This document shows positions 9,454-17,805 of a stretch of DNA of 64,000 bases, piece by piece. This DNA is from Actinomycetota bacterium (GTDB taxonomy: Bacteria; Actinomycetota; Actinomycetes; Nanopelagicales; Nanopelagicaceae), in contig VGAE01000004.1 in the NCBI GenBank assembly GCA_016870975.1, positions 32,225 to 96,224 of the forward strand. The letters are read 5' to 3'. Within the stretch, counting starts at the first letter, position 1; each line of letters starts with the position of its first letter. The position numbers were made by a program, and so were the translations under genes. The notes below the pieces were generated by a model. It saw only the letters and a program-made list of their open reading frames with translations, searched no databases and had not been told where the DNA came from.

Positions 9454-9801
9454 ATGGAACTCGCTCGCAATGTCCTATTAATCCTTCATCTCGCCGGTAT
9501 GGCCGGAATCCTCATCAGCATCCTCGCCTCCCGCACAAAACTTTCCTCAGGAATCTCCCACTCCGCCCTTCTTACCCTCATCGCCGGCATTGGCCTCGTT
9601 GGCATCCGCTACTCTCTCAACTCCGCTGATCCCGCCAAATGGGAACTCATCGACAACGCCAAAATTTCTGTCAAACTCATATTCGTCATCGCAATCCTCG
9701 CGATCACCTATGTAAACAAGAAGAAAGAGATCCTTAAGCCTTGGGTTATCTCCGTGATTGCAGGGCTAACGATTGGAAATATCCTAATTTCGTATGTTTA
9801 G
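9454..9801 (+). CDS. Small integral membrane protein, four helices
   Basis: I do not recognise a family with confidence. The 115 residues contain four hydrophobic helices (about 5-25, 35-52, 70-88 and 95-113) separated by short polar loops. The start begins right after a -10 box. Codons are strikingly C-rich, unlike the gene that follows. A transport or energy function cannot be claimed. Confidence 0.75.
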   Translation: MELARNVLLILHLAGMAGILISILASRTKLSSGISHSALLTLIAGIGLVGIRYSLNSADPAKWELIDNAKISVKLIFVIAILAITYVNKKKEILKPWVISVIAGLTIGNILISYV

Positions 9802-9837
9802 TGATAAAACTTGGTTCGACTATGAAGAGTGATTATT

Positions 9838-10008
9838 GTGCCCGATAAGAAGAAGAGCAGTCGAGTCGCCAAGGTGAAGAATGGGTTTGAGCCTCGTATT
9901 TGTGTGGTTTGTGAGAAGCCGTTCGAGTGGCGGAAGAAATGGGCGCGGGATTGGGAGAAGGTTAAATACTGTTCTGAAAGATGTCGGTCCCAGGGAGTAC
10001 TTTCCTGA
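9838..10008 (+). CDS. DUF2256 small zinc-ribbon protein
   Basis: A 56-residue reading frame from GTG at 9838 carries C22-x2-C25 and C45-x3-C49, with the diagnostic PFEWRKKW...KYCSERC core of DUF2256. The four cysteines are expected to bind one zinc. The family is widespread and of unknown role; in other genomes it is sometimes fused to photolyase/cryptochrome-like proteins. GTG at 9829 is an alternative start. Codon use is G-rich compared with the preceding gene. Confidence 0.8.
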   Translation: MPDKKKSSRVAKVKNGFEPRICVVCEKPFEWRKKWARDWEKVKYCSERCRSQGVLS

Positions 10009-10037
10009 TCACTTGAAAGACGGGTGGAGGAGGTGGG

Positions 10038-10247
10038 ATGAACAGGGTTCGAACTCAAAAGTTGAATGCGTTTCAACGGTTTAATCGAAGAGTTGTGTTA
10101 AGCCCACTTTTAAGAACGAGGTTGATTTGGATTGGCCGTGTTTGGTTGGTTAATTTGATTCATACAATTTCAATGATAATTGAGTCTATTTTCAAGGCCA
10201 TTGCAAAGTTTCTTTTTATTGTATTAGCCGCAATTTTCTTTCTTTAA
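10038..10247 (+). CDS. Possible small membrane protein (69 aa)
   Basis: An ATG at 10038 is preceded by a strong GGAGGAGG site 5 nt upstream. The product has a basic N-terminus followed by two hydrophobic segments (about 28-47 and 50-69). No family is recognised. It starts 29 bp after the DUF2256 gene and its stop overlaps the stop of the convergent gene by 4 bp. The RBS and the fit between neighbours support a real gene; the sequence alone does not prove it. Confidence 0.45.
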   Translation: MNRVRTQKLNAFQRFNRRVVLSPLLRTRLIWIGRVWLVNLIHTISMIIESIFKAIAKFLFIVLAAIFFL

Positions 10248-10924
10248 CTTATTTGCTTAGCTTCGAGCGTTAATACAGGTTTTTCGGAAGTTAATTGTTT
10301 TAGTTCTTTTTTGATAGTGGTGATGGTTTCGGGAAGTCCTTCTTCATAGGCATAGAGAGCCATGGCGAAGATGCGGGAGAAGAATTTGGCGTCAGAGTAA
10401 GTGAAGCGAAGGCCTGAGGTTTTCTTTCGGTTAGAGACTCCGATAAGGAAGTCGTTGCCGTCTTCTGTTTTTGCAACGGAGAGAATCTTGGAGAAGGCCC
10501 ATTCATTGGTTTCAAGAGCGCCGGCGAAGATAAGGCGTTGGTTAGTTAGTTTTACTAAACCTTCATCTTTATCAATCTGCATCGCATCGCCAGGAACAAT
10601 TGTTCCTCGATGAGAACCGACGCGAACTCGAATACCGGCGCCCACTGGAACAGAGAAACCGGCGGAACCACCGGAGTAACGTGTCGGAGTTCTTCCGGCT
10701 TCATGAAAGACGGCGTTACCGGTCCAGATTACAAATTCACCATCTTTTTGTACGAGGGATTGATCTTCGATTTTCTTGCCTTCAGCTGCGCTGGTAAAGA
10801 TTTCGAGCGCTTGAGTTAGAAGATCGGTTTCGGATTGCCACTCGGTTAGTTCTTCTTGGTATCTGGTTTGGGCTTGTTTGGCGGCGCGCCTGGCTTTGAG
10901 GCTCTTAAAGAAGTTGAGCGCCAT
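10244..10924 (-). CDS. Uncharacterised protein, possible PH-like domain
   Basis: The 226 residues start with a basic coiled-coil-like region (KSLKARRAAKQAQTRYQEEL). A beta-rich part follows with VPGDAMQIDKDEGLVKLTNQRLIFAG, a pattern that recalls bacterial PH/GRAM-like domains, then FSRIFAMALYAYEEG. I chose ATG at 10924 (MALNFFKSLK) because upstream residues overlap the nuclease gene and are low in coding character. Function unknown. It lies 32 bp after the nuclease gene on the same strand. Confidence 0.65.
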   Translation of the reverse strand: MALNFFKSLKARRAAKQAQTRYQEELTEWQSETDLLTQALEIFTSAAEGKKIEDQSLVQKDGEFVIWTGNAVFHEAGRTPTRYSGGSAGFSVPVGAGIRVRVGSHRGTIVPGDAMQIDKDEGLVKLTNQRLIFAGALETNEWAFSKILSVAKTEDGNDFLIGVSNRKKTSGLRFTYSDAKFFSRIFAMALYAYEEGLPETITTIKKELKQLTSEKPVLTLEAKQIS

Positions 10925-10956
10925 AGGGAGATTATGTATTGGATTCTCGAAGAGAA

Positions 10957-11448
10957 CTAGTTTGTTGCGAGAGCGCGATTGGGATCGAGTTTGGCGTTGG
11001 GACAGGCGCTCCATAAACCACGGTTATTGGTGCGGGCGATTTGAGCGGCTTTCAAGAATTTATCAGCGTAGCTGCCGCGTTCGCTGCGATAGAAATATGG
11101 AGCGGCGGCGCCGATACGGACCATCTCGAGATTTATATTGCGTTTACCGATGAAGAGATATCGAAGTAGTCGGCCATATCTATCGACTTCATCGAGATTG
11201 GGATCGGTGGTTAGTGAGATCTTGCCGCTGCGATTAATGAGTTTGGCGAGAGCTTTCTGGGCCTCGGTGGCGTAGCACTCGTTGCCGCGAAGTTCTGGGG
11301 AGTCGATTTGGAGAAGGCGGATGGAAGTTCCATCGCTGAGTTTTATGGTGTCGCCGTCAGTGATTGAAGTGATTGTTATGTTGGCGTGAGATGGAGTGAT
11401 TGAGAGAGTTAGCGCCGCTGTGAGGATGGAGAGGATGAGGTGGCGCAT
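10957..11448 (-). CDS. Secreted thermonuclease-like (SNase) nuclease
   Basis: A staphylococcal-nuclease domain of about 140 residues follows a signal peptide (ILTAALTLSITPSHA). Calcium ligands and catalytic residues are visible: D31 and D33 (TDGDT), R44, D49 and E52 (IRLLQIDSPE), and the later Arg in DRYGRLLRYLF. The product probably degrades DNA or RNA outside the cell, giving phosphate or nucleotides. It is transcribed away from the RDD gene across a 38-bp gap. Confidence 0.92.
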   Translation of the reverse strand: MRHLILSILTAALTLSITPSHANITITSITDGDTIKLSDGTSIRLLQIDSPELRGNECYATEAQKALAKLINRSGKISLTTDPNLDEVDRYGRLLRYLFIGKRNINLEMVRIGAAAPYFYRSERGSYADKFLKAAQIARTNNRGLWSACPNAKLDPNRALATN

Positions 11449-11474
11449 GAGTTAAGCGTAATCAATGCTTGGAA

Positions 11475-11480
11475 TAGGAT
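11475..11480 (+). promoter_or_regulatory. -10 box TAGGAT of a leaderless transcript
   Basis: TAGGAT lies exactly 6 nt before the ATG at 11487. This supports that ATG over the upstream TTG at 11481 as start of the RDD gene. Confidence 0.55.
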
Positions 11481-11486
11481 TTGGGG

Positions 11487-11867
11487 ATGGAAGAGACAGA
11501 AACGTTTGCTGTTGTGAAGCCGTTGGCTTCGCCCCAGGCGCGGCTTGGTGCGTACTTGGTTGATATTGGGCTGGCGATTGTGACGCTATTTATTGGTTGG
11601 TTGATCTGGTCATTCTTTACCTGGCAGACCGGACAGACTCCGGCGAAGCGATTGATGAAACAAGTTGTGGTTACCTCAAAGACTGATCTTCCTTTTACCT
11701 GGGTCCAGATGTTGTTACGCGAAGCTGTGGTGAAAGCAATTGCTGGTGGTATCGCATCGTCGGCTTCAAATGGAATTACCTGGGTGATTGATTCACTATT
11801 TATATTCCGAGATGATCGCCGGACGGTTCATGATTGGATCGTGAGTAGCAAGGTGATTCAACTTTGA
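11487..11867 (+). CDS. RDD family membrane protein
   Basis: Family hallmarks are ARLGAYLVDIG in the first part, GQTPAKRLMKQVVV in the middle and DDRRTVHDWIV at the end. Two to three membrane helices are expected. RDD proteins are poorly understood; some act as Na+(Li+, K+)/H+ antiporters. Its stop overlaps the TTG start of the next gene (ctTTGA), so translation is probably coupled to the amidotransferase. Confidence 0.85.
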   Translation: MEETETFAVVKPLASPQARLGAYLVDIGLAIVTLFIGWLIWSFFTWQTGQTPAKRLMKQVVVTSKTDLPFTWVQMLLREAVVKAIAGGIASSASNGITWVIDSLFIFRDDRRTVHDWIVSSKVIQL

Positions 11868-12592
11868 GTAAGCGCGCTCTCTTTATTGAGCACGATTATG
11901 TTTCGTTGGGTGGTCCCGTTTGGCGGGCCTTTGAGAAGCGCGGATATCAAATTGAGCGGTTTCTGATCGTGCCGAAAGATAAGTTTCACGAACCGAATGT
12001 GGTGGTGGAGTTTCCGGATTTCAATAAGTTCGATGTGATTGTTCCGATGGGCGCTACGTACGGGGCGTATGAAGATGCGCGAATTGGTAATTGGTTATTA
12101 CCTGAGCTTGAGAAGTTACGAGATGCGCATAATGCTGGTATTCCGATTTTGGGAATTTGTTTCGGCGGCCAAGTAATGGCGCGGGCTTTGGGTGGTTCGG
12201 TGGCTCGATCACCGAAAGCCGAGTTGGGTTGGTATGAGATTGAAAGTGATGATCTGAGTTTGATTTCTAAGGGCCCGTGGTTTGAGTACCACTGGGATAG
12301 ATGGCAGAACCCGCCGGGGGCACAAGAGATTGCAAGAAGTGAGATCGCCACTCAGGCTTTTGTTTTAGGAAGAACTTTGGGTCTGCAGTTTCATCCCGAG
12401 ATTGATCCAGAGGTATTGGAAGAGTGGCTAGCGATGGATGGTGGATGTGCCGAAGTTGAAAGTGAAGGCATCGATGTTGCAGAGTTACGGGCGCGCACTA
12501 AAGCCGAAGCGGCTGGCTCTGAAGTGCGCGCCGATGATCTTGTTGAGAAGTTCTTAACGCGCGTTGCTAATTCGCAAATCGTCTCTGCTTAA
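11864..12592 (+). CDS. Class I glutamine amidotransferase-like protein
   Basis: A triad-type GATase domain has its nucleophile C99 in GICFGGQ and H177/E179 in LQFHPEID. The 242-residue, synthetase-free chain resembles PuuD-type gamma-glutamyl hydrolases or the amidotransferase encoded beside glnA4 in mycobacteria. Next to the SDR, aldehyde dehydrogenase and glutamine-synthetase-like genes it may hydrolyse a gamma-glutamylated intermediate. The TTG start at 11864 overlaps the preceding stop. It converges with the SDR gene, overlapping by 4 bp. Confidence 0.85.
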   Translation: MSKRALFIEHDYVSLGGPVWRAFEKRGYQIERFLIVPKDKFHEPNVVVEFPDFNKFDVIVPMGATYGAYEDARIGNWLLPELEKLRDAHNAGIPILGICFGGQVMARALGGSVARSPKAELGWYEIESDDLSLISKGPWFEYHWDRWQNPPGAQEIARSEIATQAFVLGRTLGLQFHPEIDPEVLEEWLAMDGGCAEVESEGIDVAELRARTKAEAAGSEVRADDLVEKFLTRVANSQIVSA

Positions 12593-13359
12593 TCAAGCGG
12601 AGTTACGTAAGCTCCTGAAATACCGCCATCAACTAAGAAGTTAGAGGCGGTAATGAAGCTGGAGTCATCGCTGGCAAGGAATGCGACGGCTGCGGCAATT
12701 TCACTCGCGTCAGCGAAGCGTCCCATTGGGATATGAACGAGGCGACGAGCAGCGCGTTCTTTATCTTTAGCGAAGAGCTCTTGAAGGAGCGGAGTATTTA
12801 CTGGTCCGGGTGAGAGCGCGTTGATGCGAATGCCTTCGCGAGCAAATTGGACGCCAAGTTCGCGGCTCATCGCAAGTACGCCACCTTTTGAGGCGGTGTA
12901 AGCGATCTGAGAAGTAGCAGCTCCCATAGTTGCAACGAAGGATGCGGTGTTGATAATTGAACCCTTCTTCTGTTTCTGCATGTAAGGGATAACTGCTTTA
13001 CAGCAGAAGAAAACCGAGGTGGTATTTACTTTTAGAACACGCTCCCAAGCATCGATACCGGTGATAAGAATTGAATCATCATCCGGGGGTGAGATGCCTG
13101 CGTTATTAAAGGCGATATCGATTCTGCCGTAGGTATCGAAAGCAACTTTGTACATATTGGCAACTTCGGCTTCATTGGTGACATCGGCTTTGACATAGAT
13201 GCCTCCGACTTCGGCCGCAACTTTCTTGCCAGTCTCATCGTTGGTATCAACCGCTACAACTTTCGCGCCTTCGGCGGCTAAGCGCTTTGCAGTTGCACAA
13301 CCGATACCGCTACCGGCGCCGGTAATTACCACGACGCGATCTGCTAATCGTTCTGCCAT
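12589..13359 (-). CDS. Short-chain dehydrogenase of the amine-utilisation cluster
   Basis: A classical SDR of 256 residues has TGAGSGIG for NAD(P), NNAG, the catalytic Y-x3-K in YTASKGG and the PGPVNTP loop. It lies 11 bp after the aldehyde dehydrogenase, in the same order as Rv2857c-Rv2858c of mycobacteria. It may oxidise an alcohol intermediate of amine degradation. The precise substrate is not readable. Confidence 0.9.
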   Translation of the reverse strand: MAERLADRVVVITGAGSGIGCATAKRLAAEGAKVVAVDTNDETGKKVAAEVGGIYVKADVTNEAEVANMYKVAFDTYGRIDIAFNNAGISPPDDDSILITGIDAWERVLKVNTTSVFFCCKAVIPYMQKQKKGSIINTASFVATMGAATSQIAYTASKGGVLAMSRELGVQFAREGIRINALSPGPVNTPLLQELFAKDKERAARRLVHIPMGRFADASEIAAAVAFLASDDSSFITASNFLVDGGISGAYVTPLD

Positions 13360-13370
13360 CGTTGCTCCTT

Positions 13371-14729
13371 TTAATCGGTGTTAATAAAGACGTTCTTGAC
13401 TTCGGTAAATGAATCAAGTGCATCCGGGCCAAGTTCGCGGCCTAGACCGGATTGTTTGTAGCCACCAAATGGGGTCCAGTACCTGACGGAGGAGTTTGAA
13501 TTAACCGAGAGGTTTCCGCTTTCGACAGCGCGTGAGACACGGATTGCTTTTGCCGAATCTCTTGTCCAGATCGAACCAGAGAGGCCGAATTCGGTGTCAT
13601 TTGCTTTTGCGATGGCATCTGCTTCATCTTCAAAGGGAAGCACGCTTACGACTGGACCGAAGATCTCTTCGCGCCAGGCTTTGCTATCGGTGGATTTTGG
13701 TTGCAGAACGGTAGGCGCCATCCAGAAACCTTTGCCGGTTGGAGCATTTCCTTTAAATGCTACGGGTTCGTTTAGATAGTTCTGGACGCTTTCAAATTGT
13801 TTCTTGCTAATTAGCGGGCCCATCTCAGCGGTAGCAAGGGATGGATCTTCAACGCGGAATTTCTTGACAGCGCTTTCAAAGAGCTCCATAAATTTATCGA
13901 AGGCTTTCTTCTCGATAAGAATACGTGAGCGAGCGCAGCAATCTTGGCCAGCGTTATCAAAGACCGCGCCAGGCGCCGCAGCTGCCGCTTTTTCTAGATC
14001 GCTATCGGCGAAAATTACATTGGCGCTCTTTCCGCCAAGTTCAAGAGTTACGCGTTTAACTTGTTTGGCGCAACCAGCCATGATTGATTTACCAACTTCA
14101 GTGGAACCGGTAAAGACAATCTTTCTGACCTTGGGATGGGTTACAAAGCGATTTCCAACAATTGAACCTTTACCTGGGATAACGGTAAATACGCCATCTG
14201 GGATTCCGGCTTTTAGTGCAATCTCACCGAGTTTGATTGCGGTAAGTGGGGTGTATTCGGCTGGCTTTAATACAACGGTATTTCCAGCAGCAAGGGCTGG
14301 GGCAAATCCCCAACCGGCAATCGGCATCGGGAAGTTCCAGGGAACGATAACTCCGACAACGCCGAGTGGTTCTTTAAAAGTTATATCGATGCCATTAGGA
14401 ACTGGAATCTGACGACCGAAGAGTCTTTCTGGGGCGGCAGAATAATAATTAAGAACGTTGGCGACATTGTCGGCTTCCCAGAGCGCATTAGAGATGGTGT
14501 GGCCGGAATTTGTTACTTCCAGCATTGCTAATTCTTGGCGATGGTTAGTTACTTCTTGAGCGAAGGCTCTTAATAACTTGGCGCGCTCTCCGGGGGCAAT
14601 TGTTTTCCAAGTTTTAAAGGCGCGATCGGCCTTTTCGATTGCGCTATCGACAGCGGCAAGGTCAGCCAGATCAACATCGGTAACGATGGATTCGGTGGCA
14701 GGGTTAATTACTTGGTAGATACCGGACAC
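13371..14729 (-). CDS. NAD(P)-dependent aldehyde dehydrogenase
   Basis: The 452-residue ALDH has N132 in PWNFP, general base E230 in LELGGKS, and the nucleophile C264 in GQDCCAR. It oxidises an aldehyde to an acid; in the Puu route this is gamma-glutamyl-gamma-aminobutyraldehyde. It starts 5 bp after the glutamine-synthetase-like gene and precedes the SDR, matching the mycobacterial aldC neighbourhood. The substrate is inferred from context only. Confidence 0.92.
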   Translation of the reverse strand: MSGIYQVINPATESIVTDVDLADLAAVDSAIEKADRAFKTWKTIAPGERAKLLRAFAQEVTNHRQELAMLEVTNSGHTISNALWEADNVANVLNYYSAAPERLFGRQIPVPNGIDITFKEPLGVVGVIVPWNFPMPIAGWGFAPALAAGNTVVLKPAEYTPLTAIKLGEIALKAGIPDGVFTVIPGKGSIVGNRFVTHPKVRKIVFTGSTEVGKSIMAGCAKQVKRVTLELGGKSANVIFADSDLEKAAAAAPGAVFDNAGQDCCARSRILIEKKAFDKFMELFESAVKKFRVEDPSLATAEMGPLISKKQFESVQNYLNEPVAFKGNAPTGKGFWMAPTVLQPKSTDSKAWREEIFGPVVSVLPFEDEADAIAKANDTEFGLSGSIWTRDSAKAIRVSRAVESGNLSVNSNSSVRYWTPFGGYKQSGLGRELGPDALDSFTEVKNVFINTD

Positions 14730-14734
14730 TTAAA

Positions 14735-16111
14735 TTAGAACCTTTCAAAGTTACGGAAGAGTTCCCAGTCCGTAACGGCTTTACCGAAGGCGGCGATCTC
14801 AACATCCGCAAAGTTGGTGTAATGATCTTGGACTTCTTTACCGAAGGTTTCGCGGACCCAGGCGCTCTCAGCCCAGAGATTACGGGCTTCGAGCATCGAG
14901 CTTGGAACGCGTGGTGAATCTGAGACGTAGGCATTTCCTTCAAATATTGGCTCGAGCTTCATCTTCTTATTGATGCCATCAAGTCCGGCAGCCATGATTC
15001 CGGCGACTGCTAAATATGGATTGACATCGCCACCTGGGATGCGATTTTCAAGGCGGAGGCTCTTGCCGTGGCCGACTAATCTGAAAGCACAGGTTCGATT
15101 ATCGCGGCCCCAACGAATCGCAGTTGGTGCAAATGAACCAGGAACGAATCTCTTATAAGAATTTATATTTGGTGCAAAGAGCAGGGTTAGCTCGCGAGCA
15201 TGTGCGAGTTGGCCAGCGATAAATTGTTTACCAATCTCACTTAAACCTTGTGGGTCTTTATCATCAGCCATCACTAGCTCATCTTTTAGGCCGCGATAAG
15301 AAAGATGAAAGTGTGAAGAGTTTCCTTCGCGCTCATTGAACTTCGCCATAAAGGTAAGTGCGTAACCCATATCTGATGCGATCTCTTTGGCGCCATTCTT
15401 ATAAACAACCGTGTTATCGCAGGTAGTTAACGCTTCGTCATATTTGAAAGCGATCTCATGTTGGCCGAGGTTGCACTCACCCTTAACTGATTCCACGTTC
15501 ATTCCTGCGCCAGCCATATGGAGGCGGATGGAACGAAGGAGTGGCTCCAAACGAGAGCCACCAAGGATTGAGTAATCGACGTTATAAAGATTAGAGGGAT
15601 TTAAATTCTTGTAGCCCTTCTGCCAAGCCTCTTCATAGGTGTCATTAAAGACAATAAACTCAAGTTCGGTGCCAACTAAAGCTTTAAAGCCTTGTTTCTC
15701 AAGAGCGGCAACTTGTTTCTTTAATATCTGGCGCGGAGATGCGACAACATCACTTCCATCTAGCCACTGCACATCTGCGGTAACCATTACTGCACCTGGT
15801 TGCCAAGTAATTCTTCGGAGAGTATTGAAATCAGGAATCATTGCAAAGTCGGCATAACCCTTATCCCAAGATGACATTGAATATCCCGGAACGGTATTCA
15901 TATCGACATCAACGGCTAGCAAATAATTGCAACCTTCAGTTCCATGATCAGCAATTTCATCGATAAAGAAAGAGCCATGAATTCTTTTTCCAACCAGGCG
16001 ACCTTGCATATCGGTCATTACGACAACAACGGTATCGATCTCGCCGGACTTAACTAGCTTCTTTAATTCATCTAATGTCAATGATGGTTGCGAATTATTA
16101 GTCGAACCCAT
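14735..16111 (-). CDS. Glutamine-synthetase-like ligase (GlnA4/PuuA type)
   Basis: This is a glutamine synthetase fold protein of the gamma-glutamylpolyamine/ethanolamine synthetase type rather than GlnA itself. It has the metal-site block VGTELEFIVF, the ATP-loop NSYKRFVPGSFAP and RLENRIPGGDVNPYLA. I choose ATG at 16111 because GGGGAG stands 5-6 nt before it; an ATG at 16153 is possible. The product likely couples glutamate to an amine, the first step of the neighbouring pathway. A permease is divergent from it. Confidence 0.9.
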   Translation of the reverse strand: MGSTNNSQPSLTLDELKKLVKSGEIDTVVVVMTDMQGRLVGKRIHGSFFIDEIADHGTEGCNYLLAVDVDMNTVPGYSMSSWDKGYADFAMIPDFNTLRRITWQPGAVMVTADVQWLDGSDVVASPRQILKKQVAALEKQGFKALVGTELEFIVFNDTYEEAWQKGYKNLNPSNLYNVDYSILGGSRLEPLLRSIRLHMAGAGMNVESVKGECNLGQHEIAFKYDEALTTCDNTVVYKNGAKEIASDMGYALTFMAKFNEREGNSSHFHLSYRGLKDELVMADDKDPQGLSEIGKQFIAGQLAHARELTLLFAPNINSYKRFVPGSFAPTAIRWGRDNRTCAFRLVGHGKSLRLENRIPGGDVNPYLAVAGIMAAGLDGINKKMKLEPIFEGNAYVSDSPRVPSSMLEARNLWAESAWVRETFGKEVQDHYTNFADVEIAAFGKAVTDWELFRNFERF

Positions 16112-16234
16112 TTCACTCCCCTTGCTAGTCAGGGCGTAAGCATAATTGGGCATTTATAGTGCTGAAAACGGGCAACACGAGCCCGTAAGACCTTTCACAA
16201 GCCATATTCATAGGTCTACCCTTTATTAGCGCAT

Positions 16235-16260
16235 CCATCGTTCTCACGGATTATCGATGG
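16235..16260. promoter_or_regulatory. Inverted repeat between ligase and permease genes
   Basis: CCATCG (16235-16240) and CGATGG (16255-16260) form a dyad with 14 nt between the arms, just upstream of the permease ribosome-binding region (AGAAGGGA). The 170-bp divergent gap is where a shared regulator would act. No regulator gene is adjacent. Confidence 0.35.
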
Positions 16261-16281
16261 AGCCGGAGAGAAGGGATACCT

Positions 16282-17730
16282 TTGTCAAATAAAAACGTTC
16301 AAGGCGTGAGCTATAAGGATGTATCTGACGATTACTTTGAAAAACGAGGACTGAAACGCCACGCAGGTTTATTTGGATTGTGGGCGCTTGGAGTCGCAGC
16401 AGTTGTTTCCGGTGATTTCTCAGGCTGGAACTTTGGAATCGGCGAAGCTGGTTGGGGCGGTCTATTAATCGCAACACTGCTCGTCGTTGTTATGTATTTT
16501 GGAATGATCTTCAGTATCGGCGAAATGGCTGCCGCACTTCCTCACACAGGTGGCGCTTATTCATTTGCTCGATCAGCGATGGGACCTTGGGGCGGATTCG
16601 TCACAGGCTTTGCTGAAACAATTGAGTATGTAGCGACTACCGGAGTTATCGTCTTCTTCTCCGCGAGCTATGCCGATGGAATTACTCAAGAACTATTCGG
16701 TCTATCGATGCCGGTATGGGTTTGGTGGATCATTCTTTACGCAATCTTCCTAGCTGTTAACATCTCAGGCGTAAAGGCTTCATTTAAGTTTTCCCAGATC
16801 GTCGCTGTTGCCTCACTTCTTGTGTTGGCCGTGTTTGCAGTGATGGCTATCTTCAGCGGCAAGTTCTCTGTAGATAACCTCTTCGATATCGTCCCAACTG
16901 CTGGAAATACTGAATTCCTTCCATTCGGTGTCTGGGCGATTGTTGCGGCGATGCCATTTGCAATGTGGTTCTTCCTTGGAATTGAGGAGCTTCCACTTGC
17001 AGCTGAAGAATCCGAGAATCCTTCGCGCGATATTCCAAAAGCTGGAATCCGCGGTCTATTGACTCTCGTTGTCACAGCAACTCTGGTTTTGATTTTGAAT
17101 CCAGGTATTACTGGCGCAGATGCGTTGAAAGAATCAGGCGAACCGCTACTTGATGGATTTAGAGCGCTCTTGCCAAACTCTGATGTTGCAGCTCTACTTG
17201 CAGCATTTGCGTTGATCGGTCTCTTCGCATCGCTACAAGGAATCATGTTTGCCTACGGTCGAAGCATCTACTCGCTCTCGCGCGCTGGCTACTATCCAAA
17301 GTGGCTCTCCGAAACTGGATCACGAAAGACTCCTTATAGAGCGCTTATCGTTGGTGCAATCGTCGGTTATATCGCTCTTATCTGGGCGCAATATGGTGGA
17401 GCAACCGCTGGTGCAGTTGTATTGAACATCGCCGTTTGGGGCGCTGTTCTTGCATACCTACTCCAGATGATTTCTTACATATTGCTAAAGCGAAAGTTCC
17501 CAAATCTCAACCGCCCATACAAGTCTCCAGTTGGAGTAATGGGAGCGCTAGTTGCTGGAATTCTCGCTCTGGTTATCTTCATCGGCCAAGCGCTTAATGA
17601 GGGATACCGCAGCGCAATCATCGCGATTGCGATTGTTTATGCTGTAGGTCTTCTCTTGTTCGCACTCTTCGGAAGAAAGCGCCTAGTGCTTTCACCAGAA
17701 GAGCAGGCTGCAATTAAGGGCCATAACTAA
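16282..17730 (+). CDS. APC-family amino acid/amine permease
   Basis: About 12 transmembrane helices in 482 residues, with the APC signature GIGEAGWGG in helix 1 and FSIGEMAAALPHTGGAYSF in helices 2-3. This group includes ethanolamine, polyamine and amino acid permeases. Start TTG at 16282 follows AGAAGGGA. It is divergent from the glutamine-synthetase-like ligase, so it most likely imports the amine that this cluster degrades. A strong terminator follows. Confidence 0.92.
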   Translation: MSNKNVQGVSYKDVSDDYFEKRGLKRHAGLFGLWALGVAAVVSGDFSGWNFGIGEAGWGGLLIATLLVVVMYFGMIFSIGEMAAALPHTGGAYSFARSAMGPWGGFVTGFAETIEYVATTGVIVFFSASYADGITQELFGLSMPVWVWWIILYAIFLAVNISGVKASFKFSQIVAVASLLVLAVFAVMAIFSGKFSVDNLFDIVPTAGNTEFLPFGVWAIVAAMPFAMWFFLGIEELPLAAEESENPSRDIPKAGIRGLLTLVVTATLVLILNPGITGADALKESGEPLLDGFRALLPNSDVAALLAAFALIGLFASLQGIMFAYGRSIYSLSRAGYYPKWLSETGSRKTPYRALIVGAIVGYIALIWAQYGGATAGAVVLNIAVWGAVLAYLLQMISYILLKRKFPNLNRPYKSPVGVMGALVAGILALVIFIGQALNEGYRSAIIAIAIVYAVGLLLFALFGRKRLVLSPEEQAAIKGHN

Positions 17731-17743
17731 ATACTGAAGTAAC

Positions 17744-17777
17744 GAGAACCCCCGGCATAATTGCCGGGGGTTCTCTT
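17744..17777 (+). terminator. Rho-independent terminator after the permease
   Basis: A perfect 14-bp inverted repeat (GAGAACCCCCGGCA with a TAAT loop) is followed by a short T-containing stretch. It lies 13 bp after the permease stop. Confidence 0.85.
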
Positions 17778-17805
17778 AACGTTATAGGTAATTCTGGAGG
17801 TTGAT

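Noticed and set aside
9300..9460. Replication origin at the skew switch
   Set aside because: No dnaA, dnaN or parAB genes and no cluster of TTATCCACA-type boxes; recorded only as a skew anomaly.
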